A stretch of 64,000 nt of DNA from Acetobacter fabarum (GTDB taxonomy: Bacteria > Pseudomonadota > Alphaproteobacteria > Acetobacterales > Acetobacteraceae), in NCBI RefSeq assembly GCF_011516925.1, contig NZ_WOTG01000001.1, forward strand, positions 496,001 to 560,000, written 5' to 3'. The notes beneath the pieces were generated by a model. That model was not told the origin of the DNA and did not search any database. It saw only the letters and a list, made by a program, of their open reading frames with translations. This document shows, piece after piece, positions 26,979 through 35,877 of the stretch; position 1 is the first letter of the stretch, and every line of letters starts with the position of its first letter. Position numbers and translations under genes: made by a program.

Positions 26979-28418
26979 ATGCCACAAACGCCCCTCCCCC
27001 CGTCCTTACATGATGCGCTGGTGCAGATCCTTGGCCCTTCGGGTGTTCTGACCAACCCGGCGGATACAGAGGCGTTCTGTGTGGACTGGCGCGCCCTCTA
27101 CCACGGCCATTGTGCCGCAGTGCTACGCCCGGCCAACACGGAGGAGTGTGCAAAAGCCGTGGCCCTGTGCCACGCACACAATGTGCCCATGGTGCCACAG
27201 GGAGGCAATACCAGCATGGTGGGGGGCGCAACCCCGGATTCGAGCGGGCGGGCCGTTGTTATTTCCACCACCCGCATGAACCAGATCCACACGATTGACC
27301 ATGCGGACCTGACCATGACGGTGGATGCAGGGGTTACCCTTAAAGCAGCACAGGATGCGGCAAGTGCTCAGGGGCTATTGCTCCCGCTTTCCATCTCGTC
27401 CGAAGGGTCGGCTGATATTGGCGGGATTCTGGCCACCAATGCAGGTGGCAACAACACGGTGCGCTACGGCAATGCCCGCGAGCTGGCTCTGGGGCTACAG
27501 GCCGTGCTGCCCGATGGCAATGTGCTCAACCTGATGCGCAAGCTCCGCAAGGACAACACAGGGTATGCGCTGCGCCAGCTGCTGGTTGGTTCGGAAGGCA
27601 CTCTGGGCATTATTACGCAGGCGGTCATCCAGCTTCAGCCTGCCCCGCGCTCGCGCGAGACGGCACTTTGCGCAGTGGAAAACCCACAGGGTGCACTCAA
27701 CCTGTTTGCGGCCTTCCGCAAGCAGGACCCCTCCGCCATTCATGCGTTCGAGTTCATGTCCGGCACGTCCATGGCGCTGGTCAATGCGCTGATTGAGGGT
27801 GCCGCCCTGCCGCTGGAAGCCCCGGCCCCGGCCTATGTGCTGGTGGAACTGGCCAGCCCCCGCGCCGATGACAGCCTGCGCAGCCTGATGGAAGATGTGC
27901 TGGGTAGCGCACTGGAAGACGGGCTGGTAACAGACGCCGTTCTGGCTGAAAGCGAAAGCCAGCGCCAAAGCCTGTGGATGATCCGTGAAGAACATGCCGA
28001 GGCACAAAAACGCGCAGGGGCATCGGTCAAGAACGATGTCTCCGTTCCACTGGCAGCCATACCGGAGTTTATTGAAGCGGCCACCAAAGCCTGCGAAACC
28101 CTTATTCCGGGTATTCGGGTTGCGCCCTTTGGCCATATTGGCGACGGCAACATCCACTTTAATCTGGTGCAGCCCGAAGGTGCGGACCCCGCAGCATTTT
28201 TGGCGCAGGACCACGCCATGATGGATACGGTGGCCGAAATCGTGCGTAAGCTGGGCGGGTCTTTCTCGGCCGAGCATGGGGTCGGCCAGCTTAAAACCTA
28301 CATGATGCCATCCTGGCGTGGGGGTGCGGAACTGCAAACCATGCGCCGGATTAAAGCGGCACTGGACCCGCAGGACCTTATGAACCCCGGTAAGGTTTTA
28401 CCCCCCGCTCAGGCATAA
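26979..28418 (+). CDS. FAD-linked 2-hydroxyacid dehydrogenase (GlcD/D2HGDH family)
   Basis: 479 residues. The N-terminal FAD-binding (PCMH) domain shows VPQGGNTSMVGGATP and GGILATNAGGNNTVRYGNARE; the C-terminal domain ends with FGHIGDGNIHFNL, EHGVGQLK and NPGKVLPP, the pattern of glycolate oxidase GlcD, D-lactate and D-2-hydroxyglutarate dehydrogenases. The substrate cannot be fixed from sequence. D-2-hydroxyglutarate or D-lactate are the main candidates because no glcE/glcF genes are adjacent. Electrons probably go to the quinone pool or ETF. Confidence 0.9.
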   Translation: MPQTPLPPSLHDALVQILGPSGVLTNPADTEAFCVDWRALYHGHCAAVLRPANTEECAKAVALCHAHNVPMVPQGGNTSMVGGATPDSSGRAVVISTTRMNQIHTIDHADLTMTVDAGVTLKAAQDAASAQGLLLPLSISSEGSADIGGILATNAGGNNTVRYGNARELALGLQAVLPDGNVLNLMRKLRKDNTGYALRQLLVGSEGTLGIITQAVIQLQPAPRSRETALCAVENPQGALNLFAAFRKQDPSAIHAFEFMSGTSMALVNALIEGAALPLEAPAPAYVLVELASPRADDSLRSLMEDVLGSALEDGLVTDAVLAESESQRQSLWMIREEHAEAQKRAGASVKNDVSVPLAAIPEFIEAATKACETLIPGIRVAPFGHIGDGNIHFNLVQPEGADPAAFLAQDHAMMDTVAEIVRKLGGSFSAEHGVGQLKTYMMPSWRGGAELQTMRRIKAALDPQDLMNPGKVLPPAQA

Positions 28419-28524
28419 TCCGTTACAGGACCGGGGGCATGCTAAAGCCCACGCCTTCGGTCCATCCCGGCACGGGCCTGCAACCCATGCAGGCACAAAC
28501 ACTGCCCCACACGGACTAAAGGCT

Positions 28525-28992
28525 TTATTGCCCCCGTGAAGAAAAAGACAGTGTTGGATACCAAAAGCACAGTATTTGTAAAATAAAAGCGGGCAGAACA
28601 ATCAGGCCGGGGTCAAACCCCACCATGATCATTGCAAGGCCCGTGAGTATAGGGGCCGCAGCCCGCTCAACTCTGGCCCCTTGCGGTGTGTTGCAGGCCA
28701 GAACCGAACACACACCCCCAACCCCCAGTGCCGCAGCCGCCATAACGGCATAAAGCGGGTGGCTTGTAGCCTGCGGCAACAGGCCATCATGCACACTGGA
28801 AAGGGAGGACATGTCAGACGACCAGCCTGCCAGCCCGAACAGAAAGCTGAATGGCAGCACAAGCACGCCAAACACATCGCGCAGCAGGCCGACAAAGCCC
28901 ATAACAACAGGGGGCAGCACAACACAGGCCACGCCCAGAGCCACGTCCAGAACCAGCAGAGCCAGAGCAGGTGTGGCGGTATTATTTTTCAT
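28525..28992 (-). CDS. Small multi-helix membrane protein
   Basis: 155 residues, not recognised. Four to five hydrophobic segments: two near the N-terminus (LALLVLDVALGVACVVLPPV and following), one in the centre (AVMAAAALGVGGVCSVLA) and two at the C-terminal end. It lacks charged catalytic motifs. It lies 31 bp upstream of the coiled-coil gene's stop on the same strand; this may be chance. Predicted to be in the inner membrane. Confidence 0.6.
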   Translation of the reverse strand: MKNNTATPALALLVLDVALGVACVVLPPVVMGFVGLLRDVFGVLVLPFSFLFGLAGWSSDMSSLSSVHDGLLPQATSHPLYAVMAAAALGVGGVCSVLACNTPQGARVERAAAPILTGLAMIMVGFDPGLIVLPAFILQILCFWYPTLSFSSRGQ

Positions 28993-29023
28993 GGTGGGGA
29001 ACCCCTTGGCGCAAGGTCAGGGA

Positions 29024-29683
29024 TTAATCCTTCCACCATTTAACGGGCTGGGGCTCTTCCACCCTGACCTCTGCTTCAACCACTTCAGGTTCCTTGCGGG
29101 GGCGGCCACGGGGTTTGGCGTCCAGCTGGCGGCGCAGGGCAGCTATTTCGGCCTCCTGTTCTTCCATCTGGCGGCGACCGGCACGAATTTCGCGCCCGGC
29201 AAGGGCCAGTTCGGCTTCCCGTTCGGCCAGTTTGTTTTTCTGCTCGGCAATCAGGGCGTCCGCATGGCCGATGCGTGTGGTCAACCCGCGCTGGGCCGCC
29301 TGCATGTCGGCCAACTGGCGATCACTTTCTTCTGCACGCAGTTTTTCTTCCGCCAGCTGGCGACGCAGGCGGGAAAGTTCGCTGTTGTCTTCTTCGTTAA
29401 AATGTACGGCGCGGGAGGTTCCTGCAATCCGTGGAGCGGCAACAGTACGCGGCGTTGTGCGTGCGAGGGAGTGTTTTTCCACCTGCACCTCACCATCACG
29501 CACAAAGCGGCGGCGCTTGTTATTGGCGCTTTCGGCCGCGGGGCGGGGTTGCGGAGCGGCAGATGAGCGGGGGCGGGCGGAATGCCCAATACGTTCAAGC
29601 GCATTGCGCATGGACGCTTCTTCAAGCCCTTCCTCATGATCCCTGTCCACTACGGGGGCGGAGAGAAAAGATGATGTATTCAT
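29024..29683 (-). CDS. Coiled-coil protein with AT-hook-like tail
   Basis: 219 residues from the ATG at 29683 (a GTG five codons earlier is possible). Residues 1-~85 are polar and low complexity with a basic patch (NNKRRRFV); ~100-185 is a long, highly charged coiled coil rich in Glu, Arg, Ala and Gln; the tail has KPRGRPRKEPE, which matches the GRP core of an AT-hook flanked by basic residues, then acidic residues and KWWKD. No signal peptide. A DNA- or nucleoid-associated scaffold is one reading; no family was recognised. Confidence 0.65.
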   Translation of the reverse strand: MNTSSFLSAPVVDRDHEEGLEEASMRNALERIGHSARPRSSAAPQPRPAAESANNKRRRFVRDGEVQVEKHSLARTTPRTVAAPRIAGTSRAVHFNEEDNSELSRLRRQLAEEKLRAEESDRQLADMQAAQRGLTTRIGHADALIAEQKNKLAEREAELALAGREIRAGRRQMEEQEAEIAALRRQLDAKPRGRPRKEPEVVEAEVRVEEPQPVKWWKD

Positions 29684-29935
29684 GAATTCAGATGTCACGT
29701 TTCAGATATTTTATGGACTGTTTAAAAGCTGCCAGGAAACCAATTGTGTTTTTATGCGCCCGGGCAGAACAGATGCAATGCAACTGTGGCCTTGACCCGA
29801 TGGTTTGATAAAAACAGAGATATGGCCGCAGCACCGGCAGCAGGGTATTTTGCACATTACCACACAGGGCAATGTCTGCTGGGGTTGTCCTTACCATATG
29901 CCCCCTCTTTTTCCAAGGGGTTGTACGGCGTGGCG

Positions 29936-30514
29936 CTATTTTTCACCTTTGGGCACGGGTTGCCACACAACATCCGTCTGTCCGTCATGATTGAAGTGAC
30001 GGGCCAGTACAAAAAAGTAATCGGATAATCTGTTCAGTATTTTCAGCAAAACAGGGTTAACCCGTTCTGCACGCGACAGAGCCACCATGCGCCGCTCGGC
30101 CCTGCGTACCTGTGTGCGGGTCATGTGCGCCATTGCCGCGGGCACGGAACCACCGGGCAGCACAAACCCGTTAAGGGGGGACTGGCGAGCCCGCAATTCC
30201 TCTATCCTGCGCTCAAGCACCAGCAGGGCGGCTTCTTCCACCCGATGGGCGCGCTCGGCCATGGGACCATCTTCGGGTAGGCAGACATCCGCCCCCATAT
30301 CAAACAGCAGATTCTGCACTGCCGTTAACTGCTGGGCAATGCTGTCCCCCGCTGGTGTGTGAGCCTGCACCAGACCAACCAGCGCATTAATCTCATCCAG
30401 TGTTCCCAGCACCTCTATACGGACGTCATCCTTGGTAACGCGTGACCCATCGCCGAGTGATGTCTGCCCGCCATCCCCGCCACGGGTTACAATTTTATCA
30501 ATCCGTATGCTCAT
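29936..30514 (-). CDS. PduO-type cob(I)alamin adenosyltransferase
   Basis: 192 residues. The N-terminal TRGGDGGQTSLGDGSRV is the ATP-binding signature of PduO enzymes, which attach the adenosyl group to cobalamin. GTLDEINALVG and the C-terminal RRAERRMVAL and LNRLSDYFFVLAR are also characteristic. Trimeric all-helical enzyme of the cytosol. No other cobalamin gene is nearby. The 237 bp downstream (29699-29935) hold no gene. Confidence 0.94.
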   Translation of the reverse strand: MSIRIDKIVTRGGDGGQTSLGDGSRVTKDDVRIEVLGTLDEINALVGLVQAHTPAGDSIAQQLTAVQNLLFDMGADVCLPEDGPMAERAHRVEEAALLVLERRIEELRARQSPLNGFVLPGGSVPAAMAHMTRTQVRRAERRMVALSRAERVNPVLLKILNRLSDYFFVLARHFNHDGQTDVVWQPVPKGEK

Positions 30515-30671
30515 ACCTCAGGCTCCCGAACACTGGCTTTGTTTCTTATCCGCACAAAACGCACCACCTTACCCGGCGTTGCAAAGACTAAAATTGAGGG
30601 TTGGCCATGCAGCGCTATTTCCGTTTGCCACAGACACGCCTATACAACCCTTTATGTTGACCGGATCTTTT

Positions 30672-31040
30672 ATGACACGTCTATGGCGGATCTGTGGTGC
30701 GCTCCTTATTGCCACAGGCACCGTTATGGGGGCCCTGACCGCACACCTGCCCGATGCACATTTTGCCGAGGGCGGGCGGATTATGGCACGCAGCGCCATG
30801 GATATGCAGATGTGGCAGGGCATAGCCCTGCTGGCTCTGGGGCTTGGGCTGGCCGAACGTACCAACCGTATTCTCATTGCCGGGGGCTGGGGGGTGCTGG
30901 CAGGTACGCTCATGTTCTGTGGCGGTGTGTATAACACGGCCTTTACCGGCCACCATGGCAGCCACATTGCGCCCATTGGCGGCGGCATGCTCATTCTTTC
31001 GTGGCTGGTGCTGGCCGCAGGCTGGGTCCGCCGGTCATGA
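30672..31040 (+). CDS. DUF423 membrane protein
   Basis: 122 residues with four hydrophobic helices. The pattern RICGALLIATGTVMGALTAHL, MQMWQGIALL and GVLAGTLMFCGGVYN is that of the DUF423 (YgdD-like) family of small inner-membrane proteins of unknown function. The ATG at 30672 is preferred; ATG 30654 is also in frame. The stop overlaps the next start as ATGA, as often seen for this gene beside rlmM. Confidence 0.85.
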   Translation: MTRLWRICGALLIATGTVMGALTAHLPDAHFAEGGRIMARSAMDMQMWQGIALLALGLGLAERTNRILIAGGWGVLAGTLMFCGGVYNTAFTGHHGSHIAPIGGGMLILSWLVLAAGWVRRS

Positions 31041-31999
31041 GCACCTCCACACAGGGTGCATGGCTGGCAGCAGACGGGCTTAAACACGTTTTGCAAGAAG
31101 ACCTGCTGCTCCGTGGAGTAGAAGTTATGGCGTGGCATGGCATGCTTGCCCTTTCCACCCACAAAGCACTCTACTCCCCCTGGGCGCTGGATATATGGAC
31201 AGCCCCGCAACGCGCCAGCATTACCTCCATCCGCAATGCGTCAGACACGTTGCGCGCCATCCAGCGCAACTGGAGCCTGTATGCGGTGGACAACTTCCGC
31301 CGCTCCGGGCTGATTGTGCAAAAACTGCCCCCGGTCAAAGCAGCACCCTTGGTTTTCCCCACCCCCGCACCGACCAGCCCGCTTGGGGCATGGACCTTGC
31401 TGGACACTTCGTCCCTGCTGTTCTCGGCCACAAAAACCAGTCCATTTGTCAATGGCGCACCGGAGTTTGTGGAAAACCGGACAGACCCACCCTCCCGCGC
31501 CTACCTAAAGCTCTGGGAGGCCTGCACCCGGTTGGGCCGCTGGCCCGCTGCTGGTGAGCGGTGTTATGATCTGGGTGCCACTCCAGGTGGGTGGACATGG
31601 GCCCTGGCAAGCCTTGGCGCACAGGTAACCGCGTTTGACCGCGCGCCGCTTGCTCCATCGGTTGAGGCCATGCCGGGCGTAAGCTTTCAGCAGGCCAGCG
31701 CATTTGGGCTGGACCCAAAGCAGCTCCCCGCCACGGACTGGGTTTTTTCCGACATTATTGCCTACCCCCAGCGCCTGCTACGCCTGACCCGAGCATGGAT
31801 TGATTCGGGGCAGACCAAGAACATTGTGCTGACAGTCAAGTTTCAGGGTGAAACAGACCACGAAACCGTGGCCGCCTTTGAGTCCATACCCGGCGGGGCA
31901 CTCGCCCATCTGGCGCATAACAAGCACGAGCTGACATTCTTCTGGTCACAGGAGGCAGCCGACAAAGGCGTATCCCCCCTCCCCACCACCATAACCTGA
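31037..31999 (+). CDS. RlmM-like 23S rRNA 2'-O-ribose methyltransferase
   Basis: 320 residues. The C-terminal half is a FtsJ/RrmJ-type SAM methyltransferase: PPSRAYLKLWEA, motif I DLGATPGGWTWALASLG, then the Asp of FSDIIAYP and the Lys of VLTVKFQG, with a Glu in KHELTFFW completing a K-D-K-E-like set. RlmM modifies C2498 of 23S rRNA in E. coli. The N-terminal third (THUMP-like in E. coli) is divergent here, so the exact target is less sure. Coupled to the DUF423 gene by ATGA. Confidence 0.8.
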   Translation: MSTSTQGAWLAADGLKHVLQEDLLLRGVEVMAWHGMLALSTHKALYSPWALDIWTAPQRASITSIRNASDTLRAIQRNWSLYAVDNFRRSGLIVQKLPPVKAAPLVFPTPAPTSPLGAWTLLDTSSLLFSATKTSPFVNGAPEFVENRTDPPSRAYLKLWEACTRLGRWPAAGERCYDLGATPGGWTWALASLGAQVTAFDRAPLAPSVEAMPGVSFQQASAFGLDPKQLPATDWVFSDIIAYPQRLLRLTRAWIDSGQTKNIVLTVKFQGETDHETVAAFESIPGGALAHLAHNKHELTFFWSQEAADKGVSPLPTTIT

Positions 32000-32048
32000 G
32001 CGTGCACAGGCAGGGCTGGCCGTAACACCAGCCCGCGCCGCCACCGAC

Positions 32049-32342
32049 CTAGCGGCTGGCCCGCCTGCGGCGGAGCAGGCGCTCAATGCCATGCACCAGC
32101 AACACAGCAAGCACAAAGCACAGCACGATCATGACAACCGCAACTGTCTGCTGGACCTGCGCCTGACCGTTGGAGGCCAGAAAACGCAGAACATCCCCCC
32201 CGGTGTGTCCACCGGTCATGGTATCAAACCGGGGCAGAACACTCAGCACCCAGCGCAGCAGAAAAACCAGAAGGGCCGTAAGCCCGATTGTGGCCCCGGT
32301 CTTGATTACGGTCAGCCGGATGCTGCCTTCATCTTGTGCCAT
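32049..32342 (-). CDS. Small membrane protein, two helices
   Basis: 97 residues, unknown family. Two membrane helices (IGLTALLVFLLRWVLSVLP and VAVVMIVLCFVLAVLLVHGI) separated by a polar loop, ending in a basic Arg tail, so both termini are probably cytoplasmic. It starts 4 bp after the stop of the secreted protein gene upstream and is likely co-transcribed with it. Confidence 0.6.
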   Translation of the reverse strand: MAQDEGSIRLTVIKTGATIGLTALLVFLLRWVLSVLPRFDTMTGGHTGGDVLRFLASNGQAQVQQTVAVVMIVLCFVLAVLLVHGIERLLRRRRASR

Positions 32343-32346
32343 GGGG

Positions 32347-32934
32347 TTACAGGCGGCCTGCTGGCTGCTGGCCCATATGCGCCTGATGCTCCTCTACCGA
32401 AGCCTTCAGCCCCGGCACGTCCGGTGCCGCCAGCGTATCCACGTAGGTGTTGTTCTTCCACACCCAGCGGTCCGAGCCATCGACCAGAATATCGCGCAGG
32501 CCCCCATGCGTTGTGGGCAGTAGCTCAATAGGGCCACTTACGGAATCCAGCACCTTGGTCCATGCCCCGTTGCGTTTGACATACACATCTGTCGAACAGC
32601 CAGCAGACCCGCACAGGCTGGCTGCCTGCACCTGCACAAACAGTGCCATATTCGCACCATTGGCAGACAGGGGGGCAGAGCCCACAAGCACAAGTGGTTT
32701 GTCATTATGGCGGGCGGCGGCGGCAAGGTCATCCGCGTTCAGTTCACGCGCGGCACTGTCCAGTGCGCTGCCACGCTGGTCGGTCAGGGCCACGGGGTCT
32801 GTTCTGCCGTGGGTAAACGACCCTTGCCGGGTTTGGGGCGCACCCAGCACCTGTGCTGCGCCAAAAACACCGCACGGCAGGGCAGACAACCCTGCCAACA
32901 CACAATACAACCCTACACGATGCCTCAAGCGCAC
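32347..32934 (-). CDS. Putative secreted protein
   Basis: About 195 residues from the GTG at 32934. From there the protein begins with a clear signal peptide (LYCVLAGLSALPCGVFGAAQV) and continues as a soluble domain with two Cys close together (SLCGSAGCSTDVYVKRNG) that could form a disulfide in the periplasm. The longer frame, with an ATG at 32988, would overlap the divergent DUF1653 gene and lengthen the n-region, so it is less likely; the AAGGA site is unusually close to the GTG. Function unknown. Confidence 0.6.
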   Translation of the reverse strand: MRLRHRVGLYCVLAGLSALPCGVFGAAQVLGAPQTRQGSFTHGRTDPVALTDQRGSALDSAARELNADDLAAAARHNDKPLVLVGSAPLSANGANMALFVQVQAASLCGSAGCSTDVYVKRNGAWTKVLDSVSGPIELLPTTHGGLRDILVDGSDRWVWKNNTYVDTLAAPDVPGLKASVEEHQAHMGQQPAGRL

Positions 32935-32986
32935 ATTCCTTGTTTTACCAGACCAGAATAGTCCCTTTGTGGAGTAGAGCCCAAGC

Positions 32987-33250
32987 ATGTCCGAGCAGAC
33001 AAGCCAAAATACCACGCCAGAACAGCCCCGGCACCCAAAGCCCGGCCTCTACCGCCATTATAAGGGGGGATTGTACACGCTTCTATGCGTAGGCCGCCAC
33101 AGCGAGACGGAGGAATGGCTGGTCACTTACCGGTGCGATTCACAGGGGACCTACTGGGTGCGCCCGCTGGACATGTGGCTCCAGACTGTTCAGGGCGTGC
33201 CGCGTTTTGCATTGATCAAGGACGACCACCAGCAACCCCGTGGCGCGTAA
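32987..33250 (+). CDS. DUF1653 protein
   Basis: 87 residues. The core PGLYRHYKGGLYTLLCVGRH is the start of the DUF1653 fold, followed by a conserved YRC, YWVRPLDMW and PRFALI. These are small cytosolic beta-rich proteins of unknown function. Here the domain is essentially the whole protein, after ~18 polar residues. Divergent from the secreted-protein gene and convergent with acs. Confidence 0.85.
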   Translation: MSEQTSQNTTPEQPRHPKPGLYRHYKGGLYTLLCVGRHSETEEWLVTYRCDSQGTYWVRPLDMWLQTVQGVPRFALIKDDHQQPRGA

Positions 33251-33283
33251 GGGGGCACCCTCACACGCCACGGGCCGAACGGC

Positions 33284-35227
33284 CTAGCCCGCCTGCCCGG
33301 CAACCTGGGCAATAATTTCTTCCACAATATCCGGATCGGACAGGGTGGAAAGATCGCCCAGATTATTCAGATCATGCGAAGCAATTTTGCGCAGCAGGCG
33401 GCGGACAATTTTGCCAGAGCGGGTTTTGGGCAGGTCCCGCACAACGTAAATCTGCTCCGGCACCGCATAGCGCCCGACCCCATCGGCAATGGCGCGGCGT
33501 ACGGCGGCGGGGTTCAGGCTACCTTCGGTGCGGGGAACAACAAACACAACCAGCCCCTGCCCTTTCAGGTCATGGGGAACGCCAACGGCGGCACTTTCCA
33601 CCACTTCGGCATCGGTTGCCACGGCGTCTTCAATTTCTGCCGTGCCAATCCGGTGGCCAGAGACATTGACCACATCATCCACACGGCCCGTGATCCAGAA
33701 GTATCCGTCTGCCTCACGCCGTGCGCCATCACCCGAAAAATAGCGACCCGGGCAGGTGGTAAAATAAGTCTGGCGGAAACGCTCGTGGTCCCGCCACAAG
33801 GTCATGGCCTGACCGGGCCATGAGCGGGCCATGCACAAAAGGCCATCCCCGGCACCTTCAACCTCTGTCTGGGTCTGTGCATCCACCAGAACGGCGTTTA
33901 CCCCCGGCAACGGCAGCCCTGCGGCCCCCGGTCGGCCCGGCACCTGCCCGGCACTGGCGGTGAGCATGACCCCCCCGGTTTCGGTCTGCCACCATGTGTC
34001 CACCACGGGGCAGCATGCCTTGCCGACCTCATCATGGAACCATTGCCATGCTTCGGGGCTGATCGGCTCACCCACCGTGCCCAACACGCGCAGGCTGGAC
34101 AGGGAGCGGCTGCGCACCACGTCCGCATCTTCCCGCATGGCGGCACGTACCACGGTGGGAGATGTGTAAAAGACGCTTACGTTATTGCGGTCGATCACAT
34201 CCCACCACCGGCCCGGCTGCGGCCATGAGGGCAGGCCCTCATAAATCAGGATCGTCGCGCCGTTACACAGCGGGCCGTAAACAACATAGGTGTGCCCGGT
34301 AATCCAGCTTGTATCTGCCGTGCACCAGAACACATCGTTCGGCTGGGCGGCAAAAACCACCTCATGCGTATAGGACGCCCAGACCAGATACCCCCCCGTG
34401 CCGTGCACAACCCCCTTGGGCCGCCCCGTGCTGCCCGAGGTGTACATAAGAAAGAGCGGATCACAGGCGTCCATGACCTCTGGCGGGCAATCCGGGATCT
34501 CCATCGCCACTTCCGCAGTGTAGGACAGATCGCGGCCGGGCTGCATGGGCACTTCCGTACCCGTAACAGGCACCACCAGCACATGGCGCACGGTGCAGGC
34601 TGCACCGCAGGCCAGCAGGGCCTCGTCCATGGTCACCTTGCTGGGAATGGACTTGGCCCCACGCCGCGCCACATCTGCAGTAATCACCACAGCAGCGCCG
34701 CTATCCATAAGCCGTTCAGCCAGCCCTTCGGCCGAAAAACCGCCAAACAGCACTACATGGATTGCACCAATGCGTGCACAGGCCAGCATGGACACCACGC
34801 CCTCGGCCACCATGGGCAGGTGAATGGCAACGCGGTCGCCCTTGCCAACGCCCAGCCTGCGCAGCGTATTGGCAAGGCGGCAGACCTGCGCATGCAGCTC
34901 ACGGTAGGTCAGGACCAGTTTCTGCCCATCTTCCTGTCCTTCCCAGATCAGGGCGGCTTTGTCGGGCTGGGTCAGAACGTGGCGGTCAAGGCAGTTTTCG
35001 GCCACGTTAAGCTGGCCATCGCCGTACCAGTCTATGCGAACATCGCCGTTAAAGTCGGAGCGGGAGGCATGGGAGGGCGCTTTATGCCAGACCAGTCTGC
35101 GCGCCTGCGACAGCCAGAAAGCCTCCGGGTCGCGTTGCGCACGCTGCACTTGATCAAGGTAGCGATCAGAGACAGCTGTCTCCGCCGTGCAGGGAATATT
35201 CTCTTCCACTCGGACTGGTCCTTTCAT
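33284..35227 (-). CDS. acs: Acetyl-CoA synthetase (AMP-forming)
   Basis: 647 residues, ANL superfamily. It activates acetate to acetyl-CoA, the entry for acetate assimilation and over-oxidation. The adenylation motif is YTSGSTGRPKGVVHG; substrate-pocket residues lie in DTWWQTETGG; the A8 hinge is GRVDDVVNVSGHRIGTAEIE; and the catalytic, acetylation-controlled Lys is in PKTRSGKIVRRLLRKI. The ATG at 35227 has no ribosome site. AAAGGA just inside the gene is well spaced for a GTG at 35209 (residue 7), which may be the true start. Upstream DUF2501 mRNA is cut off by a terminator. Confidence 0.96.
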   Translation of the reverse strand: MKGPVRVEENIPCTAETAVSDRYLDQVQRAQRDPEAFWLSQARRLVWHKAPSHASRSDFNGDVRIDWYGDGQLNVAENCLDRHVLTQPDKAALIWEGQEDGQKLVLTYRELHAQVCRLANTLRRLGVGKGDRVAIHLPMVAEGVVSMLACARIGAIHVVLFGGFSAEGLAERLMDSGAAVVITADVARRGAKSIPSKVTMDEALLACGAACTVRHVLVVPVTGTEVPMQPGRDLSYTAEVAMEIPDCPPEVMDACDPLFLMYTSGSTGRPKGVVHGTGGYLVWASYTHEVVFAAQPNDVFWCTADTSWITGHTYVVYGPLCNGATILIYEGLPSWPQPGRWWDVIDRNNVSVFYTSPTVVRAAMREDADVVRSRSLSSLRVLGTVGEPISPEAWQWFHDEVGKACCPVVDTWWQTETGGVMLTASAGQVPGRPGAAGLPLPGVNAVLVDAQTQTEVEGAGDGLLCMARSWPGQAMTLWRDHERFRQTYFTTCPGRYFSGDGARREADGYFWITGRVDDVVNVSGHRIGTAEIEDAVATDAEVVESAAVGVPHDLKGQGLVVFVVPRTEGSLNPAAVRRAIADGVGRYAVPEQIYVVRDLPKTRSGKIVRRLLRKIASHDLNNLGDLSTLSDPDIVEEIIAQVAGQAG

Positions 35228-35330
35228 TTACGTTCTTATTTTGCACCCGAACCAGATGGTCTTTGATCATATCATGCCCTCAGAGGAAAGACATGTACCC
35301 ACCTCCGGACACATAAAAAGTGACCACACA

Positions 35331-35380
35331 GGCATAAAAAAAGGCTGGCCACAGGAGTGACCAGCCTTTTTTGTTATGCC
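35331..35380 (-). terminator. Bidirectional terminator between the DUF2501 gene and acs
   Basis: AAAAAAGGCTGG (35337-35348) pairs with CCAGCCTTTTTT (35361-35372), with an inner CAC/GTG pairing. Flanking GGCATA (35331-35336) and TATGCC (35375-35380) lengthen the stem. T-tracts follow on both strands. Its natural client is the minus-strand DUF2501 gene. Confidence 0.85.
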
Positions 35381-35436
35381 GTTTTTATTCCACACCTTAA
35401 TTCCGGTCGGCGCGGAACAAGGGCCTGACCCTGTTA

Positions 35437-35877
35437 TTACAGAGAAGCTTTGGCGCGTTCCAGAACGGCCTTGCAGGTCTTCTGGCGCAGCGGCAGGGTT
35501 GCCATTGCCACGGTGTAGGTATGGTCGTTCAGGCGGATCTGGCCAGCGGAGCCAATCGCATAGAACATGTTGCCATCCGCACCATCGGACACGGCGTTGG
35601 TCTTTTTGTTGTATTCAAGCAGCGTGCGGAAGGCATCGTCATAATCCGGCACGTATTCGTTCTGGACGCAGTAGTTCAACAGACCTGCGTTTTCCTTCGG
35701 GTCAATGGAAGCCACATAACCCGACGGGTCCACGGTTGAGAGGAGAGACGTATCCCCCCCGCGGATGACCGGCATATTGAGGGTCTGTTCCTCGGCATGA
35801 GCAAGTGCGGGCACGGATGCCAGCACGGACGTGGTAAGGGCTAGCGCCGACAGGGCACGCACGGCAAACAGTTTCAT
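35437..35877 (-). CDS. Secreted DUF2501-like protein
   Basis: 146 residues with a clean Sec signal peptide (cut near AHAEE, residue ~28). The mature part has NAGLLNYCVQNEYV followed by a helical segment and a second Cys near the C-terminus (RQKTCKAVLERAK); this arrangement resembles DUF2501 (E. coli YjjA) proteins of unknown function. The two Cys probably form a periplasmic disulfide. Monocistronic, bounded by its own terminator. Confidence 0.65.
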   Translation of the reverse strand: MKLFAVRALSALALTTSVLASVPALAHAEEQTLNMPVIRGGDTSLLSTVDPSGYVASIDPKENAGLLNYCVQNEYVPDYDDAFRTLLEYNKKTNAVSDGADGNMFYAIGSAGQIRLNDHTYTVAMATLPLRQKTCKAVLERAKASL

